A stretch of DNA of 64,000 nt from Curtobacterium sp. MCBD17_035 (GCF_003234815.2 NZ_CP126279.1:434001-498000), one strand, 5' to 3'. Numbered from the stretch's first letter, positions 50,676 through 59,486 are shown. Numbers and translations are program-made. The notes: generated by a model from the letters alone, not told the origin.

Positions 50676-50730
50676 CGCCGCGCCTCCCGGCCGACGCCGC
50701 GTCTCCGGGCCGACGCCGCGTCTCCGGGCC
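50674..50730 (+). repeat. 19-bp tandem repeat, three copies
   Basis: GACGCCGCGTCTCCGGGCC at 50693-50711 and 50712-50730 is preceded by a variant GACGCCGCGCCTCCCGGCC at 50674-50692. It begins at the gntR stop and ends 22 bp before the next gene. Its period equals that of the repeat at 7066. Confidence 0.85.
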
Positions 50731-50752
50731 GACGTCGGACGGGAGGAGCAGC

Positions 50753-51619
50753 ATGGGTCGCGTGCACCGCCTCCAGACCGTCCCGCCGTTCGGCGACCTG
50801 CCCACCCCCGACGGCGTCGACGTCGTCGGGGTCGACCTGCCCGTCGGTCGGCTGACCGCGTACCGCGGCCTGCCGGACGGCCCGAGCCGCGGCAGCGTCC
50901 TGCTCGTGCCCGGGTTCACCGGGTCGAAGGAGGACTTCCGCCCGCTCGTGCCGCTCCTGCGCGATGCGGGGTGGTCGGTGCTCGCGATGAGCAGGCGGGG
51001 GCAGGGGGACTCGGCGGCGCCCACCGACCCGGCTGCGTACACGCTCGACGAGGAAGCGGCCGACGTCGTCCGGGTCGCGGCCCTGGTCGACGACGGCGCG
51101 CCCGTGCACCTGCTCGGGCACTCGCTGGGCGGTGTGATCGCGCGGGCGGCGGCGATCGCGAGCCCGAGCGCGTTCCGGTCCGTGACGATGTTGTGCTCCG
51201 GGCCGCACGGGTGGCCGAACCGGATGTTCCTGGCTCGACGTCTGGCGGCGGAGCAGGGAAACCGGGCGCTGTTCGACGCCCAGAACCCGATCGCGATCGG
51301 CGTCGCGGACGCGGCCCTCGACCAGGCGACGCGGTTCGCCCGCATGCGGATGGACCGGTCGAGCACGGTCGGCATCACGACGACGGCCGCGATCCTCGAG
51401 CTGCCCGACGACACCACCGCGGCGCTCCGGGACACCGGGCTGCCGACCCTCGTCGCGCACGGCCAGGACGACGCAGCGTGGCCGCAGGTGTGGCAGCACG
51501 ACATGGCCGAACGGCTCGGCGCGCGGTACGCGGTGATCCCGGACAGCGCGCACAGCCCGGCGGTCGAGGCTCCGGAGGCGACCGCGAGGCTGCTCGACGG
51601 GTTCCTCGCGGACGCCTGA
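50753..51619 (+). CDS. Alpha/beta-fold hydrolase
   Basis: Enzyme of 288 aa with the alpha/beta hydrolase fold: VLLVPGFTGSKEDFRPLVPLL (oxyanion region), AMSRRGQGDS, nucleophile elbow LLGHSLGGVIARAAA, acid loop LVAHGQDDAAWP, and the catalytic His in DSAHSPAVEAPE. No signal peptide. It resembles esterases and haloperoxidase-like enzymes; the substrate is unknown. GGGAGGAGCAGC before the ATG is a strong ribosome site. It follows the gntR gene after a 19-bp tandem repeat. Confidence 0.85.
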   Translation: MGRVHRLQTVPPFGDLPTPDGVDVVGVDLPVGRLTAYRGLPDGPSRGSVLLVPGFTGSKEDFRPLVPLLRDAGWSVLAMSRRGQGDSAAPTDPAAYTLDEEAADVVRVAALVDDGAPVHLLGHSLGGVIARAAAIASPSAFRSVTMLCSGPHGWPNRMFLARRLAAEQGNRALFDAQNPIAIGVADAALDQATRFARMRMDRSSTVGITTTAAILELPDDTTAALRDTGLPTLVAHGQDDAAWPQVWQHDMAERLGARYAVIPDSAHSPAVEAPEATARLLDGFLADA

Positions 51620-51652
51620 GCGCCGGACGCACGGAGCGCCGGTCCTTCCGGG

Positions 51653-51658
51653 TAGGTT
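51653..51658 (+). promoter_or_regulatory. -10 element before ABC exporter genes
   Basis: TAGGTT at 51653-51658, about 28 bases before the GTG start, leaving a short leader that contains the ribosome site GAGGAGG. Confidence 0.4.
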
Positions 51659-51686
51659 CGGCAGCGACCCCACCCGAGGAGGCCAC

Positions 51687-52634
51687 GTGTCCGGTGCCGC
51701 GATCGCCGTCGACGACTTCGTGATGCGGTTCGGCGACCGCACGGTGGTGGACGGCCTGTCGTTCCAGGTGGGTGCGGGCGAGACCTTCGGACTGCTCGGC
51801 AGCAACGGTTCGGGCAAGACGACCACGATCCGGGCGCTCCTCGGCATCACCGAGCCGACGTCCGGGTCCCTGACGATCGACGGTGCCCGCTACCGGGCCA
51901 CGGCAGGCGGCGGGGTCGGGTACCTGCCCGAGGACCGCGGGCTCTACCGCAAGGAGACCGTCCTCGACGTCATGACGTACTTCGCGCGGCTCAAGGGGAT
52001 GACGTCGCGGCACGCGAGCGTGTGGTCGCAGGCGTACCTCGAGCGCGTCGGGCTCGCCGACAAGGGGCGGCTCCGCGTCGACAAGCTGTCCGGCGGTCAG
52101 CAGCAGAAGGTCCAGCTCGGCATCACGATCATGGACCGGCCCCGGCTGCTCATCCTCGACGAGCCGACCAAGGGCCTGGACCCGGTGAACCGGCGGTTGC
52201 TGCTCGACCTCGTCGACGAACGCCGGGCCGACGGCGCGACCGTCATCCTCGTGACGCACCACATGGACGAGGTCGAGCGGCTCTGCGACCGGATCCTGCT
52301 CCTCCGAGACGGCGTCGCGGCGGCGTACGGGTCGATCCCCGAGGTGCAGGACCTGTTCGGCGGGGCCGTCGCCCGCGTGCACGCCGAGCGCGAGGTCCCC
52401 GTGAGCCCGCGCTACCGCGTCATCCGGCGCGAGGGCCACGTGACCGACCTGGCGCCGACCGAGCCGACCGACGGCGCGGACCTCCTGGCCTCGCTCGTCG
52501 CGGCGGGCATCGGCGTGACCGGGTTCGAGATGCGGCGCATCCCGCTCGACGAGATCTTCGTGCAGGTCTACGGGCACGACGCCGGTGTCGAGACGCCCGT
52601 GCCCACCCCGGTCGCGGCGGAGGCCCGGGCGTGA
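51687..52634 (+). CDS. ABC transporter ATP-binding protein (NatA-like)
   Basis: ATPase of 315 aa. Walker A LLGSNGSGKTTT, the Q-loop near EDRGLYRKETVLDV, signature KLSGGQQQKVQL and Walker [21 protein letters not shown] are present. A C-terminal DUF4162-type extension (residues about 215-300) is typical of exporters related to NatA and drug or sodium efflux. The GTG at 51687 follows GAGGAGGCCAC. It overlaps the permease gene by four bases. Confidence 0.88.
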   Translation: MSGAAIAVDDFVMRFGDRTVVDGLSFQVGAGETFGLLGSNGSGKTTTIRALLGITEPTSGSLTIDGARYRATAGGGVGYLPEDRGLYRKETVLDVMTYFARLKGMTSRHASVWSQAYLERVGLADKGRLRVDKLSGGQQQKVQLGITIMDRPRLLILDEPTKGLDPVNRRLLLDLVDERRADGATVILVTHHMDEVERLCDRILLLRDGVAAAYGSIPEVQDLFGGAVARVHAEREVPVSPRYRVIRREGHVTDLAPTEPTDGADLLASLVAAGIGVTGFEMRRIPLDEIFVQVYGHDAGVETPVPTPVAAEARA

Positions 52635-53890
52635 GCGGGCGGTTCGGCAGCGGCCGGTTGGGCACCGTCGTCCGGTTCGAGTTCGTCCGCACCATCAAGA
52701 AGCCGTCGTTCTGGATCGGCACGCTGGCGCTCCCCGTGCTCATCGTCGTCGTCGGGCTGCTCGTGGGCGCGGGCAACGCGGCCGGAGCCGACTCCGTCAC
52801 GAGCATCGGTGCGGCGACGAAGGTCCCGTTCACGTACGTCGACCACTCGGGTCTCGTCTCGGAACGGGTCGCGGCACGGTGGGGAGGCACGCCCACGTCC
52901 GACGCGCGGGCGGCGGTCGCCCGCGTCCGTGCCGGCACGCTCGACGCCTTCGTCGAGTTCCCGGCCGACCCGGCGACGGGCACGATCGAGGTCGCGGCAC
53001 GCGACGCCGGACTCTTCGGCAACCAGAAGTACGCGAACACGGCGACGAAGGTCCTGCACGCGAGCGTCGCCGCACGCGTGCACGACCCGGAGGCCGTCCG
53101 GCTCCTGCGGGGGACTCCCGCCACGAACGTCACCGCCTACGCGCACGGACACGTCGCCCCCGGATGGGCGTCCGCGCTCCCGCCGATGGTGTTCGCGGCG
53201 GCGTTCTTCGCGCTCGTGCTGTTGCTGGCGGCGCGCATGGTCACGGTCGTGGTCGAGGAGAAGGAGAACCGCATCTCCGAGATGATCCTGACGACGCTCG
53301 ACGCGACCGTGCTCGTCCGCGGCAAGGTGATCGCGATGCTGCTCGTCGTGCTCGTGCAGCTCGCCGTGTTCCTCGTGCCGTCGCTCGCGACGATCGGGGT
53401 CGTCCTGCCCGTGCTGGCGGCGCGGTTCGGGCCGATCCCCGTCGACCCGTGGCGGATGCTCGTCGGGGCGCTGCTGCTCGTCGGCGGCGTGCTCCTGGCG
53501 TCGAGCCTGTTCGTGACGGTCGGCGCCGCGGTACCGACCATCAAGGACGCCAGTGCGCTGCAGTCGGTGGCGCTGTTCTCGGTGCTCATCCCCGTGTACG
53601 CGGTCTTCTTCGTGCTGACGAACCCGACGTCCCCGGTGACGGCGGTGTTCACGTACTTCCCGACGTTCACGCCGGTCACCGCGATGCTCCGGAACGCGAT
53701 GGGGACCCTGGACCCGGTCGCGTCGGTGGTGTGCGTCGTCGAGCTCTACGTGGCGGCGTTCCTCGTCCTCCGCTTCGCGGTGTTCCTCTTCCGGCACTCC
53801 GTCGCGCAGTACGGCAGCAAGGTGACGCTGCGGCAGGTGCGGTCCTGGCGGTCTGCGCGCCGACCGACGGACTCGTCCTCGGCCTCCTGA
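52631..53890 (+). CDS. ABC exporter permease (NatB/YhaP-like)
   Basis: Membrane protein of 419 aa. One N-terminal helix (FWIGTLALPVLIVVVGLLVGAG), a large external domain of about 140 residues, then five helices after VVVEEKENRISEMILTTLDA, the hallmark of the NatB/ABC-2 permease family. The external domain has the form seen in sodium or peptide exporters; the substrate is not known. The GTG overlaps the stop of the ATPase gene. It lies directly upstream of the dnaK promoter and ends 16 bp before the first HAIR box. Confidence 0.85.
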   Translation: MSGRFGSGRLGTVVRFEFVRTIKKPSFWIGTLALPVLIVVVGLLVGAGNAAGADSVTSIGAATKVPFTYVDHSGLVSERVAARWGGTPTSDARAAVARVRAGTLDAFVEFPADPATGTIEVAARDAGLFGNQKYANTATKVLHASVAARVHDPEAVRLLRGTPATNVTAYAHGHVAPGWASALPPMVFAAAFFALVLLLAARMVTVVVEEKENRISEMILTTLDATVLVRGKVIAMLLVVLVQLAVFLVPSLATIGVVLPVLAARFGPIPVDPWRMLVGALLLVGGVLLASSLFVTVGAAVPTIKDASALQSVALFSVLIPVYAVFFVLTNPTSPVTAVFTYFPTFTPVTAMLRNAMGTLDPVASVVCVVELYVAAFLVLRFAVFLFRHSVAQYGSKVTLRQVRSWRSARRPTDSSSAS

Positions 53891-53905
53891 CCGGCCACAC
53901 ATGGA

Positions 53906-53926
53906 CTTGCGTCGGGTCGACGCAAC
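53906..53926. promoter_or_regulatory. HAIR operator 1 (HspR site) upstream of dnaK
   Basis: CTTGCGT, seven bases, ACGCAAC: the 7-7-7 layout of the HspR inverted repeat (consensus CTTGAGT-N7-ACTCAAG), just upstream of the -35 element. Confidence 0.7.
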
Positions 53927-53941
53927 TTCTGGCACGTGGAC

Positions 53942-53969
53942 TTGACGTCCAGCTGGTGGTGAGTAAAGT
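53942..53969 (+). promoter_or_regulatory. dnaK promoter
   Basis: TTGACG (53942-53947), 16-nt spacer, TAAAGT (53964-53969). The second HAIR box overlaps its -10 end and the expected transcription start. Confidence 0.65.
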
Positions 53970-53988
53970 TGAGTCCAGCAGGCGCAAG
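53968..53988. promoter_or_regulatory. HAIR operator 2 (HspR site) upstream of dnaK
   Basis: GTTGAGT, seven bases, GCGCAAG: matches the HAIR consensus in layout and in most positions. Its overlap with the -10 element fits repression by blocking polymerase. Confidence 0.72.
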
Positions 53989-54056
53989 TCCTGCGACGAC
54001 TTCCATCGGTCCCGCCGTGACGGCAGGGCCAGCACCAACAGAAGGAGACCCAACAC

Positions 54057-55916
54057 ATGGGACGTGCAGTAGGCATCGACCTCGGAACGACCAACTCGGT
54101 CGTCTCGGTCCTCGAGGGTGGTGAGCCCACCGTCATCGCGAACGCCGAGGGCATGCGCACCACGCCGTCGATCGTGGCGTTCACGAAGGACGGCGAGGTC
54201 CTCGTCGGCGAGACCGCCAAGCGGCAGGCCGTCACGAACGTCGACCGCACCATCGCCTCGGTCAAGCGCCACATGGGCACGAACTGGAAGGTCGACGTCG
54301 ACGGCAAGGGGTACACCCCGCAGGAGATCTCGGCGCGCATCCTCGGCAAGCTCAAGCGCGACGCGGAGCAGTACCTGGGCGAGGACGTCACCGACGCCGT
54401 CATCACGGTGCCGGCGTACTTCAACGACGCCGAGCGGCAGGCCACGAAGGAGGCCGGTGAGATCTCCGGCCTCAACGTGCTCCGCATCATCAACGAGCCC
54501 ACCGCCGCGGCGCTCGCGTACGGCCTCGACAAGGGCAAGGAGGACGAGCTCATCCTCGTCTTCGACCTCGGTGGCGGCACGTTCGACGTCTCCCTGCTCG
54601 AGGTGGGCAAGGACGACGACTTCTCCACCATCCAGGTCCGCGCCACCGCCGGTGACAACCGCCTCGGTGGTGACGACTGGGACGCCCGGATCGTCGACCA
54701 CCTCGTCAAGAAGTTCAAGGACGCCCACGGTGTCGACCTGTCCACGGACAAGATCGCGCGCCAGCGCCTCAAGGAGGCCGCGGAGCAGGCGAAGAAGGAG
54801 CTCAGCTCCCAGATGAGCGCGAGCATCCAGCTCCCGTACCTCACGCTGACGAGCGACGGCCCCCTCAACCTCGACGAGACCATCTCGCGCGCGCAGTTCG
54901 AGCAGATGACCTCCGACCTGCTCGACCGCACCAAGAAGCCGTTCAACGACGTCATCCGCGAGGCCGGGGTCAAGGTCTCCGACATCGCGCACGTCGTGCT
55001 CGTCGGTGGCTCCACCCGCATGCCGGCCGTGGCCGACGTCGTGCGGCAGCTCACCGGTGGCAAGGAGCCGAACAAGGGCGTCAACCCGGACGAGGTCGTC
55101 GCCGTCGGCGCCGCGCTCCAGGCCGGTGTCCTCAAGGGCGAGCGCAAGGACGTCCTCCTCATCGACGTCACGCCGCTCTCGCTCGGCATCGAGACCAAGG
55201 GCGGCACGATGACCAAGCTCATCGACCGCAACACCGCGATCCCGACCAAGCGCAGCGAGACCTTCACGACCGCCGACGACAACCAGCCGTCGGTCGCGAT
55301 CCAGGTGTTCCAGGGCGAGCGCGAGTTCACCCGCGACAACAAGGCGCTCGGCACGTTCGAGCTCACCGGCATCGCACCGGCCCCGCGCGGCATCCCGCAG
55401 ATCGAGGTCACGTTCGACATCGACGCCAACGGCATCGTGCACGTGTCCGCGAAGGACAAGGGCACCGGCAAGGAGCAGTCGATGGTCATCTCGGGCGGCT
55501 CGTCGCTGTCCAAGGACGACATCGAGCGCATGGTCCGCGAGGCCGAGGAGCACGCGGCTGAGGACAAGGCGCGTCGTGAGGCCCAGGAGACCCGCAACTC
55601 GGCCGAGCAGCTCGCCTACTCGATCGAGAAGCTCATCAAGGAGAACGACGACAAGCTCCCGGCGGACGTCAAGTCCGAGGTCCAGGGTGACGTCGACGCG
55701 CTCAAGTCCGCGCTCAACGGCGACGACGACGCGGCGGTCAAGTCCGCGTTCGACAAGCTGAACGAGTCGCAGAGCAAGCTGGGCCAGGCGATCTACGCCC
55801 AGGGCCAGCAGGCCGACGCAGCCGGTGCCGCCGGTGCGACCGACGGTGCCGCGACCGGTGACGACGAGGACATCGTCGACGCCGAGGTCGTGGACGACGA
55901 GGACGACAAGAAGTAA
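54057..55916 (+). CDS. dnaK: Molecular chaperone DnaK (Hsp70)
   Basis: ATP-driven cytosolic chaperone of 619 aa. The ATPase domain starts [21 protein letters not shown] and carries [30 protein letters not shown] and [13 protein letters not shown]. The interdomain linker [16 protein letters not shown] leads to the substrate-binding domain. The Gly/Ala/Asp-rich tail ends with an acidic [10 protein letters not shown]. It starts at an ATG after AGAAGGAGACCCAACAC. First gene of dnaK-grpE-dnaJ-hspR, under HspR control by the two HAIR boxes. Confidence 0.98.
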   Translation: MGRAVGIDLGTTNSVVSVLEGGEPTVIANAEGMRTTPSIVAFTKDGEVLVGETAKRQAVTNVDRTIASVKRHMGTNWKVDVDGKGYTPQEISARILGKLKRDAEQYLGEDVTDAVITVPAYFNDAERQATKEAGEISGLNVLRIINEPTAAALAYGLDKGKEDELILVFDLGGGTFDVSLLEVGKDDDFSTIQVRATAGDNRLGGDDWDARIVDHLVKKFKDAHGVDLSTDKIARQRLKEAAEQAKKELSSQMSASIQLPYLTLTSDGPLNLDETISRAQFEQMTSDLLDRTKKPFNDVIREAGVKVSDIAHVVLVGGSTRMPAVADVVRQLTGGKEPNKGVNPDEVVAVGAALQAGVLKGERKDVLLIDVTPLSLGIETKGGTMTKLIDRNTAIPTKRSETFTTADDNQPSVAIQVFQGEREFTRDNKALGTFELTGIAPAPRGIPQIEVTFDIDANGIVHVSAKDKGTGKEQSMVISGGSSLSKDDIERMVREAEEHAAEDKARREAQETRNSAEQLAYSIEKLIKENDDKLPADVKSEVQGDVDALKSALNGDDDAAVKSAFDKLNESQSKLGQAIYAQGQQADAAGAAGATDGAATGDDEDIVDAEVVDDEDDKK

Positions 55917-55919
55917 CCC

Positions 55920-56627
55920 ATGGCAGACGAGAACCGCAACGAGAACGAACACGAGGAGCCGATCGTCCGCGACAAGCGGCGGATCGACCCCGAGACGGGC
56001 GAGCTGCGGTCGGAGTCGGCGGCGGGGGCGGACGACGCCCCCGCCGGCACCCCCGGCCAGACGTCCGAGGACGGCGGCACGGCAGACGTCGACGGCACCG
56101 AGGACCTGGTGGACGCCGAGGACGCCGACGTCGAGCTGAGCCCGGAGGACCAGGCACTGCTCGACGACGCGGCCCGCGGCCTCCGCGAGGACACACTCAC
56201 CGTCGACGAGCGCGACCTGGTCGCCGAGATGCGCGCGGACATGCTCCGGGCACAGGCCGAGCTGGTGAACTTCCGGAAGCGCGTCGAGCGCGACCGCGAG
56301 GCCAACCGCGACGCCGTGATCGCCGAGGTCGTGCGCGCGCTGCTCCCAGCACTCGACGACCTCAACCGCGCCGAGGCCCACGGCGACCTCGCCGAGGGCC
56401 CGATGCAGGTCATCGCGTCGAAGCTCCGCGGCGGGTTCGACCGCTTCGGCCTCACCCCGATCGGCGAGAAGGGCGAGAAGTTCGACCCGCAGGTCCACGA
56501 GGCGATCGTGCAGCTCCCGACGCCGGGCGCGACGGAACAGACCGTCGCCGACGTCGTCGAGCCGGGCTACAAGCTCGGCGAGCGGGTGCTCCGCGCCGCC
56601 AAGGTCGCGGTGTCGGTGCCCGCCTGA
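55920..56627 (+). CDS. grpE: Nucleotide exchange factor GrpE
   Basis: Cofactor of 235 aa that releases ADP from DnaK. A long acidic, probably disordered N-terminal region (about 85 residues) precedes the coiled coil and the conserved RAQAELVNFRKRVERDREAN, LPALDDLNRAEAHG, and the C-terminal beta-wing HEAIVQLPTPGATEQTVADV then VEPGYKLGERVLRAAKVAVS. The ATG is three bases after the dnaK stop; there is no separate ribosome site, so coupling to dnaK is likely. Confidence 0.96.
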   Translation: MADENRNENEHEEPIVRDKRRIDPETGELRSESAAGADDAPAGTPGQTSEDGGTADVDGTEDLVDAEDADVELSPEDQALLDDAARGLREDTLTVDERDLVAEMRADMLRAQAELVNFRKRVERDREANRDAVIAEVVRALLPALDDLNRAEAHGDLAEGPMQVIASKLRGGFDRFGLTPIGEKGEKFDPQVHEAIVQLPTPGATEQTVADVVEPGYKLGERVLRAAKVAVSVPA

Positions 56628-56638
56628 CGATCGACCCC

Positions 56639-56672
56639 GGCGAGCGGGAGCCCCTGTGGGCTCCCGCTCGCC
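56639..56672 (+). terminator. Hairpin between grpE and dnaJ
   Basis: Perfect 15-bp arms GGCGAGCGGGAGCCC (56639-56653) and 56658-56672 with loop CTGT, no T tract. It lies inside the operon and may attenuate or stabilise the mRNA rather than end it. Confidence 0.6.
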
Positions 56673-56731
56673 CCGGTTCCGGGTGCGACCCGCCCCGGGA
56701 CCCCGAGACGACATGACGAAGGAGGTGTCGG

Positions 56732-57730
56732 TTGGCCAGTCAGGACTGGTTCGACAAGGACTTCTACGCGGTCCTCGGCGTCTCCAAGGACGCGTCGGAC
56801 GCGGACATCAAGAAGACCTACCGCAAGCTCGCGCGGCAGTACCACCCGGATTCGAACCCGGGCAACGCCTCGGCTGAGGCGAAGTTCAAGGAGATCTCCG
56901 AGGCCTACTCCGTGCTCTCCGACAAGGAGCAGCGCGCCGAGTACGACCAGATCCGCGCCATGGGCTCCGGTGCGCGCTTCACGGCGGGTGCGCCGGGCGG
57001 TGCCGGTGGCTTCGAGGACGTCTTCGGCGGCATGTTCGGTGGGGGCGGCGGCGGTCAGCGCGTCCGCTTCGGCCAGGGCGGCGGCGGTGGCTTCGAGGAC
57101 ATCCTCGGCGGCATGTTCGGCGGGGGCGGTGGCTTCGGCCAGTCCTCCGGCGGCTACCGCGGGTTCGGCGGTCCGACGAAGGGCCGCGACGTCACCGCGT
57201 CGACCACGCTCGACTTCACGACCGCCATCGCGGGCGACACGGTCAAGCTGACGCAGGGCTCCGGACGCCCCGTCAACGTCCGCATCCCCGCAGGCGTGGC
57301 CGACGGCCAGAAGATCCGGCTCAAGGGTCGAGGCGAGCCGAGCCCCGACGGTGGCGAGGCCGGCGACCTCGTCGTGACCGTCCAGGTCCGCAAGCACCCG
57401 GTGTTCGAGCGCGACGGGCTGAACCTCCGCGTCGACGTCCCCGTGACGTTCGTCGAGGCCGCGCTCGGCGCCACCATCGAGGTCCCGACGCTCGGCGGCG
57501 GCCCGGTCAAGCTCCGGGTGGCTCCGGGGACACCGTCCGGACGCGTCCTGCGCGTCAAGGGCCGCGGCGTGACGACGAAGAACGGGACGGGCGACCTGCT
57601 CGCGACCGTCCAGGTCGCCGTGCCGTCCCACCTGACCCCGTCGGCACGCGAGGCGGTGGAGGCACTCGCCACGGCCCTCCCGGCCGAGAACCCGCGCGAC
57701 GACCTGATCGCGCGCGCCCGGGAGTCCTGA
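56732..57730 (+). CDS. dnaJ: DnaJ-family co-chaperone without zinc finger
   Basis: Hsp40 of 332 aa that stimulates DnaK. The J domain has YHPDSNP with the essential HPD (residues 39-41). A Gly/Phe-rich stretch (about 75-135) contains two copies of GGFEDxxGGMFGGGGG. The C-terminal substrate-binding domains follow directly (VNVRIPAGVADGQKIRLKGRG); the four CxxCxGxG repeats of type I DnaJ are absent, so it is a type II, CbpA-like member. The start is TTG at 56732, backed by GAAGGAGG 7 bases upstream; no ATG or GTG fits. Confidence 0.92.
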   Translation: MASQDWFDKDFYAVLGVSKDASDADIKKTYRKLARQYHPDSNPGNASAEAKFKEISEAYSVLSDKEQRAEYDQIRAMGSGARFTAGAPGGAGGFEDVFGGMFGGGGGGQRVRFGQGGGGGFEDILGGMFGGGGGFGQSSGGYRGFGGPTKGRDVTASTTLDFTTAIAGDTVKLTQGSGRPVNVRIPAGVADGQKIRLKGRGEPSPDGGEAGDLVVTVQVRKHPVFERDGLNLRVDVPVTFVEAALGATIEVPTLGGGPVKLRVAPGTPSGRVLRVKGRGVTTKNGTGDLLATVQVAVPSHLTPSAREAVEALATALPAENPRDDLIARARES

Positions 57731-57734
57731 GGCC

Positions 57735-58148
57735 ATGGACGAGTACTCGCCGGTCCTCGCGATCGCGATGGCGGCGGAACTGGCGGGGCTCCACCCGCAG
57801 ACGCTGCGGCAGTACGACCGGCTCGGGCTGGTCGTGCCGCAGCGGACGCGGGGTGGGTCCCGCCGGTACTCCATGCGCGACGTCACGCAGCTGCGCGAGG
57901 TCGCCCGGCTCGGCGCCGAGGGCGTCAGCCTCGAGGGCATCCGCCGCGTGATCGACCTCGAGAACGAGAACACCGCGCTCCGCGCCCGGGTCCGCGAGCT
58001 CGAGAGCGCACTCGCCGACGAGCTCATCAGCCGTCCCGGCGCACGGATCTTCGCGGCCACCATGACCGGAGGCGCGGTGCCGCTCCGTGCGGGGTCCCGG
58101 CCGGAGCGCAACACGGCCGTCGTGCTCTGGCGTCCCCGGGGGGACTGA
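57735..58148 (+). CDS. hspR: Heat-shock repressor HspR (MerR family)
   Basis: Repressor of 137 aa that binds HAIR sites, with DnaK as corepressor in studied actinobacteria. The winged helix-turn-helix reads FAIAMAAELAGLHPQTLRQYDRLGL-like (residues about 8-33) and then RTRGGSRRYSMRDVTQLREV. A short coiled coil (IDLENENTALRARVRELESAL) forms the dimer. It starts five bases after the dnaJ stop and closes the dnaK operon, giving negative feedback on the two HAIR boxes upstream of dnaK. Confidence 0.93.
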   Translation: MDEYSPVLAIAMAAELAGLHPQTLRQYDRLGLVVPQRTRGGSRRYSMRDVTQLREVARLGAEGVSLEGIRRVIDLENENTALRARVRELESALADELISRPGARIFAATMTGGAVPLRAGSRPERNTAVVLWRPRGD

Positions 58149-58175
58149 GGCCCCGGCGTTCCCAGCGCCGCCCGG

Positions 58176-58188
58176 TAGCCTCCCACGA
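58176..58188 (+). promoter_or_regulatory. Leaderless-type promoter, TAGCCT then 6 nt then ATG
   Basis: TAGCCT at 58176-58181, spacer CCCACG, ATG at 58188, no ribosome site. Confidence 0.6.
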
Positions 58189-59336
58189 TGCCCTCGTTCG
58201 ACTTCGTGGACCACTTCCGGCGTTTCCCGGAGGTCGAGGAGCCCGATCTCATGGCGATCGACGGCACCGACCGGTTCATGCTCGACGAGGCGCCGCTCAT
58301 CCACGGCGACGCGCTCCGGCACCCCGGCGCCGTCACCGTCGTCGACGACCAGTTCGGGGTGCTCACCCTCGGTGTGATCGCTCTGCACGGCGCGAGCGAG
58401 GTCCGCGTCCTGCAGGACTCGCTCGTGGGGGAGCGGGCCCTCGCCGCCAACGCCGGCACGTTCGGCCGGGGCGGCTTCCAGCACCCGCAGAACGACGAGG
58501 AGGCCTTCGAGGACGCGCGCCTCGTGCTGTTCCGCCTGCCGAAGTCGCTCGACCGGCTCGACGAGATCGCCCGATCGGTGGCGCGGTTCGCCGCTCCCGA
58601 CGTCGTGCTCCTGGCCGGGGGCCGGACGAAGTACATGACGCTGTCGCAGAACGACGTCCTCCGCCGCTCGTTCGGTGACGTCACGGCGAGCCGGGGGCGC
58701 CACCGTTCCCGCCTGCTCGTCGCGACGGACCCGCTCCGGGCCGCGGCGAACCGGGCCTCGATCACGGACCCGTGGCCCCGACGGGTGTTCTCGGACGAAC
58801 TCGGGTTCACGGTCGCCGCGCACGGCGGGGTGTTCGCGGGCACCGCGCTCGACCAGGGCACGCGGGTGTTGCTCGACGTGGTCGACGAAGCGGTGCCCGG
58901 CGCCCGGGACGTGGTCGACCTGGGGTGCGGCAGCGGTGTGATCGCGACCGCGGTCGCGCGCCGTCGGCGTGGGGTGCACGTCGTCGCGACCGACGTCGCC
59001 ACGTCGGCCGTGACCTCGGCGCGGCTGACGGCGGACCTCGCGGGGGTCGGCGACCGGGTGACGACGGTGCGGTCCGACGCCGGCGACGAGCTCGACGACG
59101 AGAGCGCCGACCTCGTGCTGTGCAACCCGCCGTTCCACGACGAGACCGCGGTGACCACGGACGTCGCGGTGGAGATGTTCCGGCACGCGGCCACGGTCCT
59201 CCGCCCGGGCGGCGAGCTCTGGGTCGTCTGGAACTCGCACCTGCGCTACCGCCCGATCCTGGAGCGGCTCGTGGGGCCGACCCGGCAGGTCACGCGCACC
59301 CCGAAGTTCACGGTGACGGCCTCGACGCGCCGCTGA
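58188..59336 (+). CDS. Class I SAM-dependent methyltransferase, RlmG/RsmC-like
   Basis: Predicted rRNA guanine-N2 methyltransferase of 382 aa. The C-terminal half has the SAM fold: VVDLGCGSGVIATAVA (motif I), VVATDVATSAVTSARL, and the catalytic LVLCNPPFHDE (NPPF motif). FSDELGFTVAAHGGVFAGTALDQGTRVLL before motif I is typical of RlmG and RsmC. The N-terminal half is a degenerate duplicate methyltransferase domain, as in those enzymes. Which rRNA base it modifies cannot be decided from sequence. It stands alone with a leaderless-type start. Confidence 0.85.
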   Translation: MPSFDFVDHFRRFPEVEEPDLMAIDGTDRFMLDEAPLIHGDALRHPGAVTVVDDQFGVLTLGVIALHGASEVRVLQDSLVGERALAANAGTFGRGGFQHPQNDEEAFEDARLVLFRLPKSLDRLDEIARSVARFAAPDVVLLAGGRTKYMTLSQNDVLRRSFGDVTASRGRHRSRLLVATDPLRAAANRASITDPWPRRVFSDELGFTVAAHGGVFAGTALDQGTRVLLDVVDEAVPGARDVVDLGCGSGVIATAVARRRRGVHVVATDVATSAVTSARLTADLAGVGDRVTTVRSDAGDELDDESADLVLCNPPFHDETAVTTDVAVEMFRHAATVLRPGGELWVVWNSHLRYRPILERLVGPTRQVTRTPKFTVTASTRR

Positions 59337-59389
59337 GCTCGTCCGTCGCCTCGCTTGCGCGCCCCAGCGACAACTGCGCCGTCGTTGAC

Positions 59390-59481
59390 GCGCGCACTCG
59401 TCGCGGGCGAGCGCACTCTCGCGCGCACTCGTCGCGGCGAGCGCACTCTCGCGCGCACTCGTCGCGGGCGAGCGCACTCTC
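59390..59481 (+). repeat. 31-bp tandem repeat, three copies
   Basis: Copies at 59390-59420, 59421-59450 (one base shorter) and 59451-59481 built on GCGCGCACTCGTCGCGG and GCGAGCGCACTCTC. It fills most of the 150-bp space between two convergent genes and may also act as a terminator region. Confidence 0.9.
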
Positions 59482-59486
59482 GCCGG

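Noticed and set aside
53676-56714. Open frame of about 1000 codons antisense to dnaK and grpE
   Set aside because: It mirrors the codon structure of the sense genes, has no ribosome site and its product is a low-complexity Val/Leu/Asp/Arg sequence.
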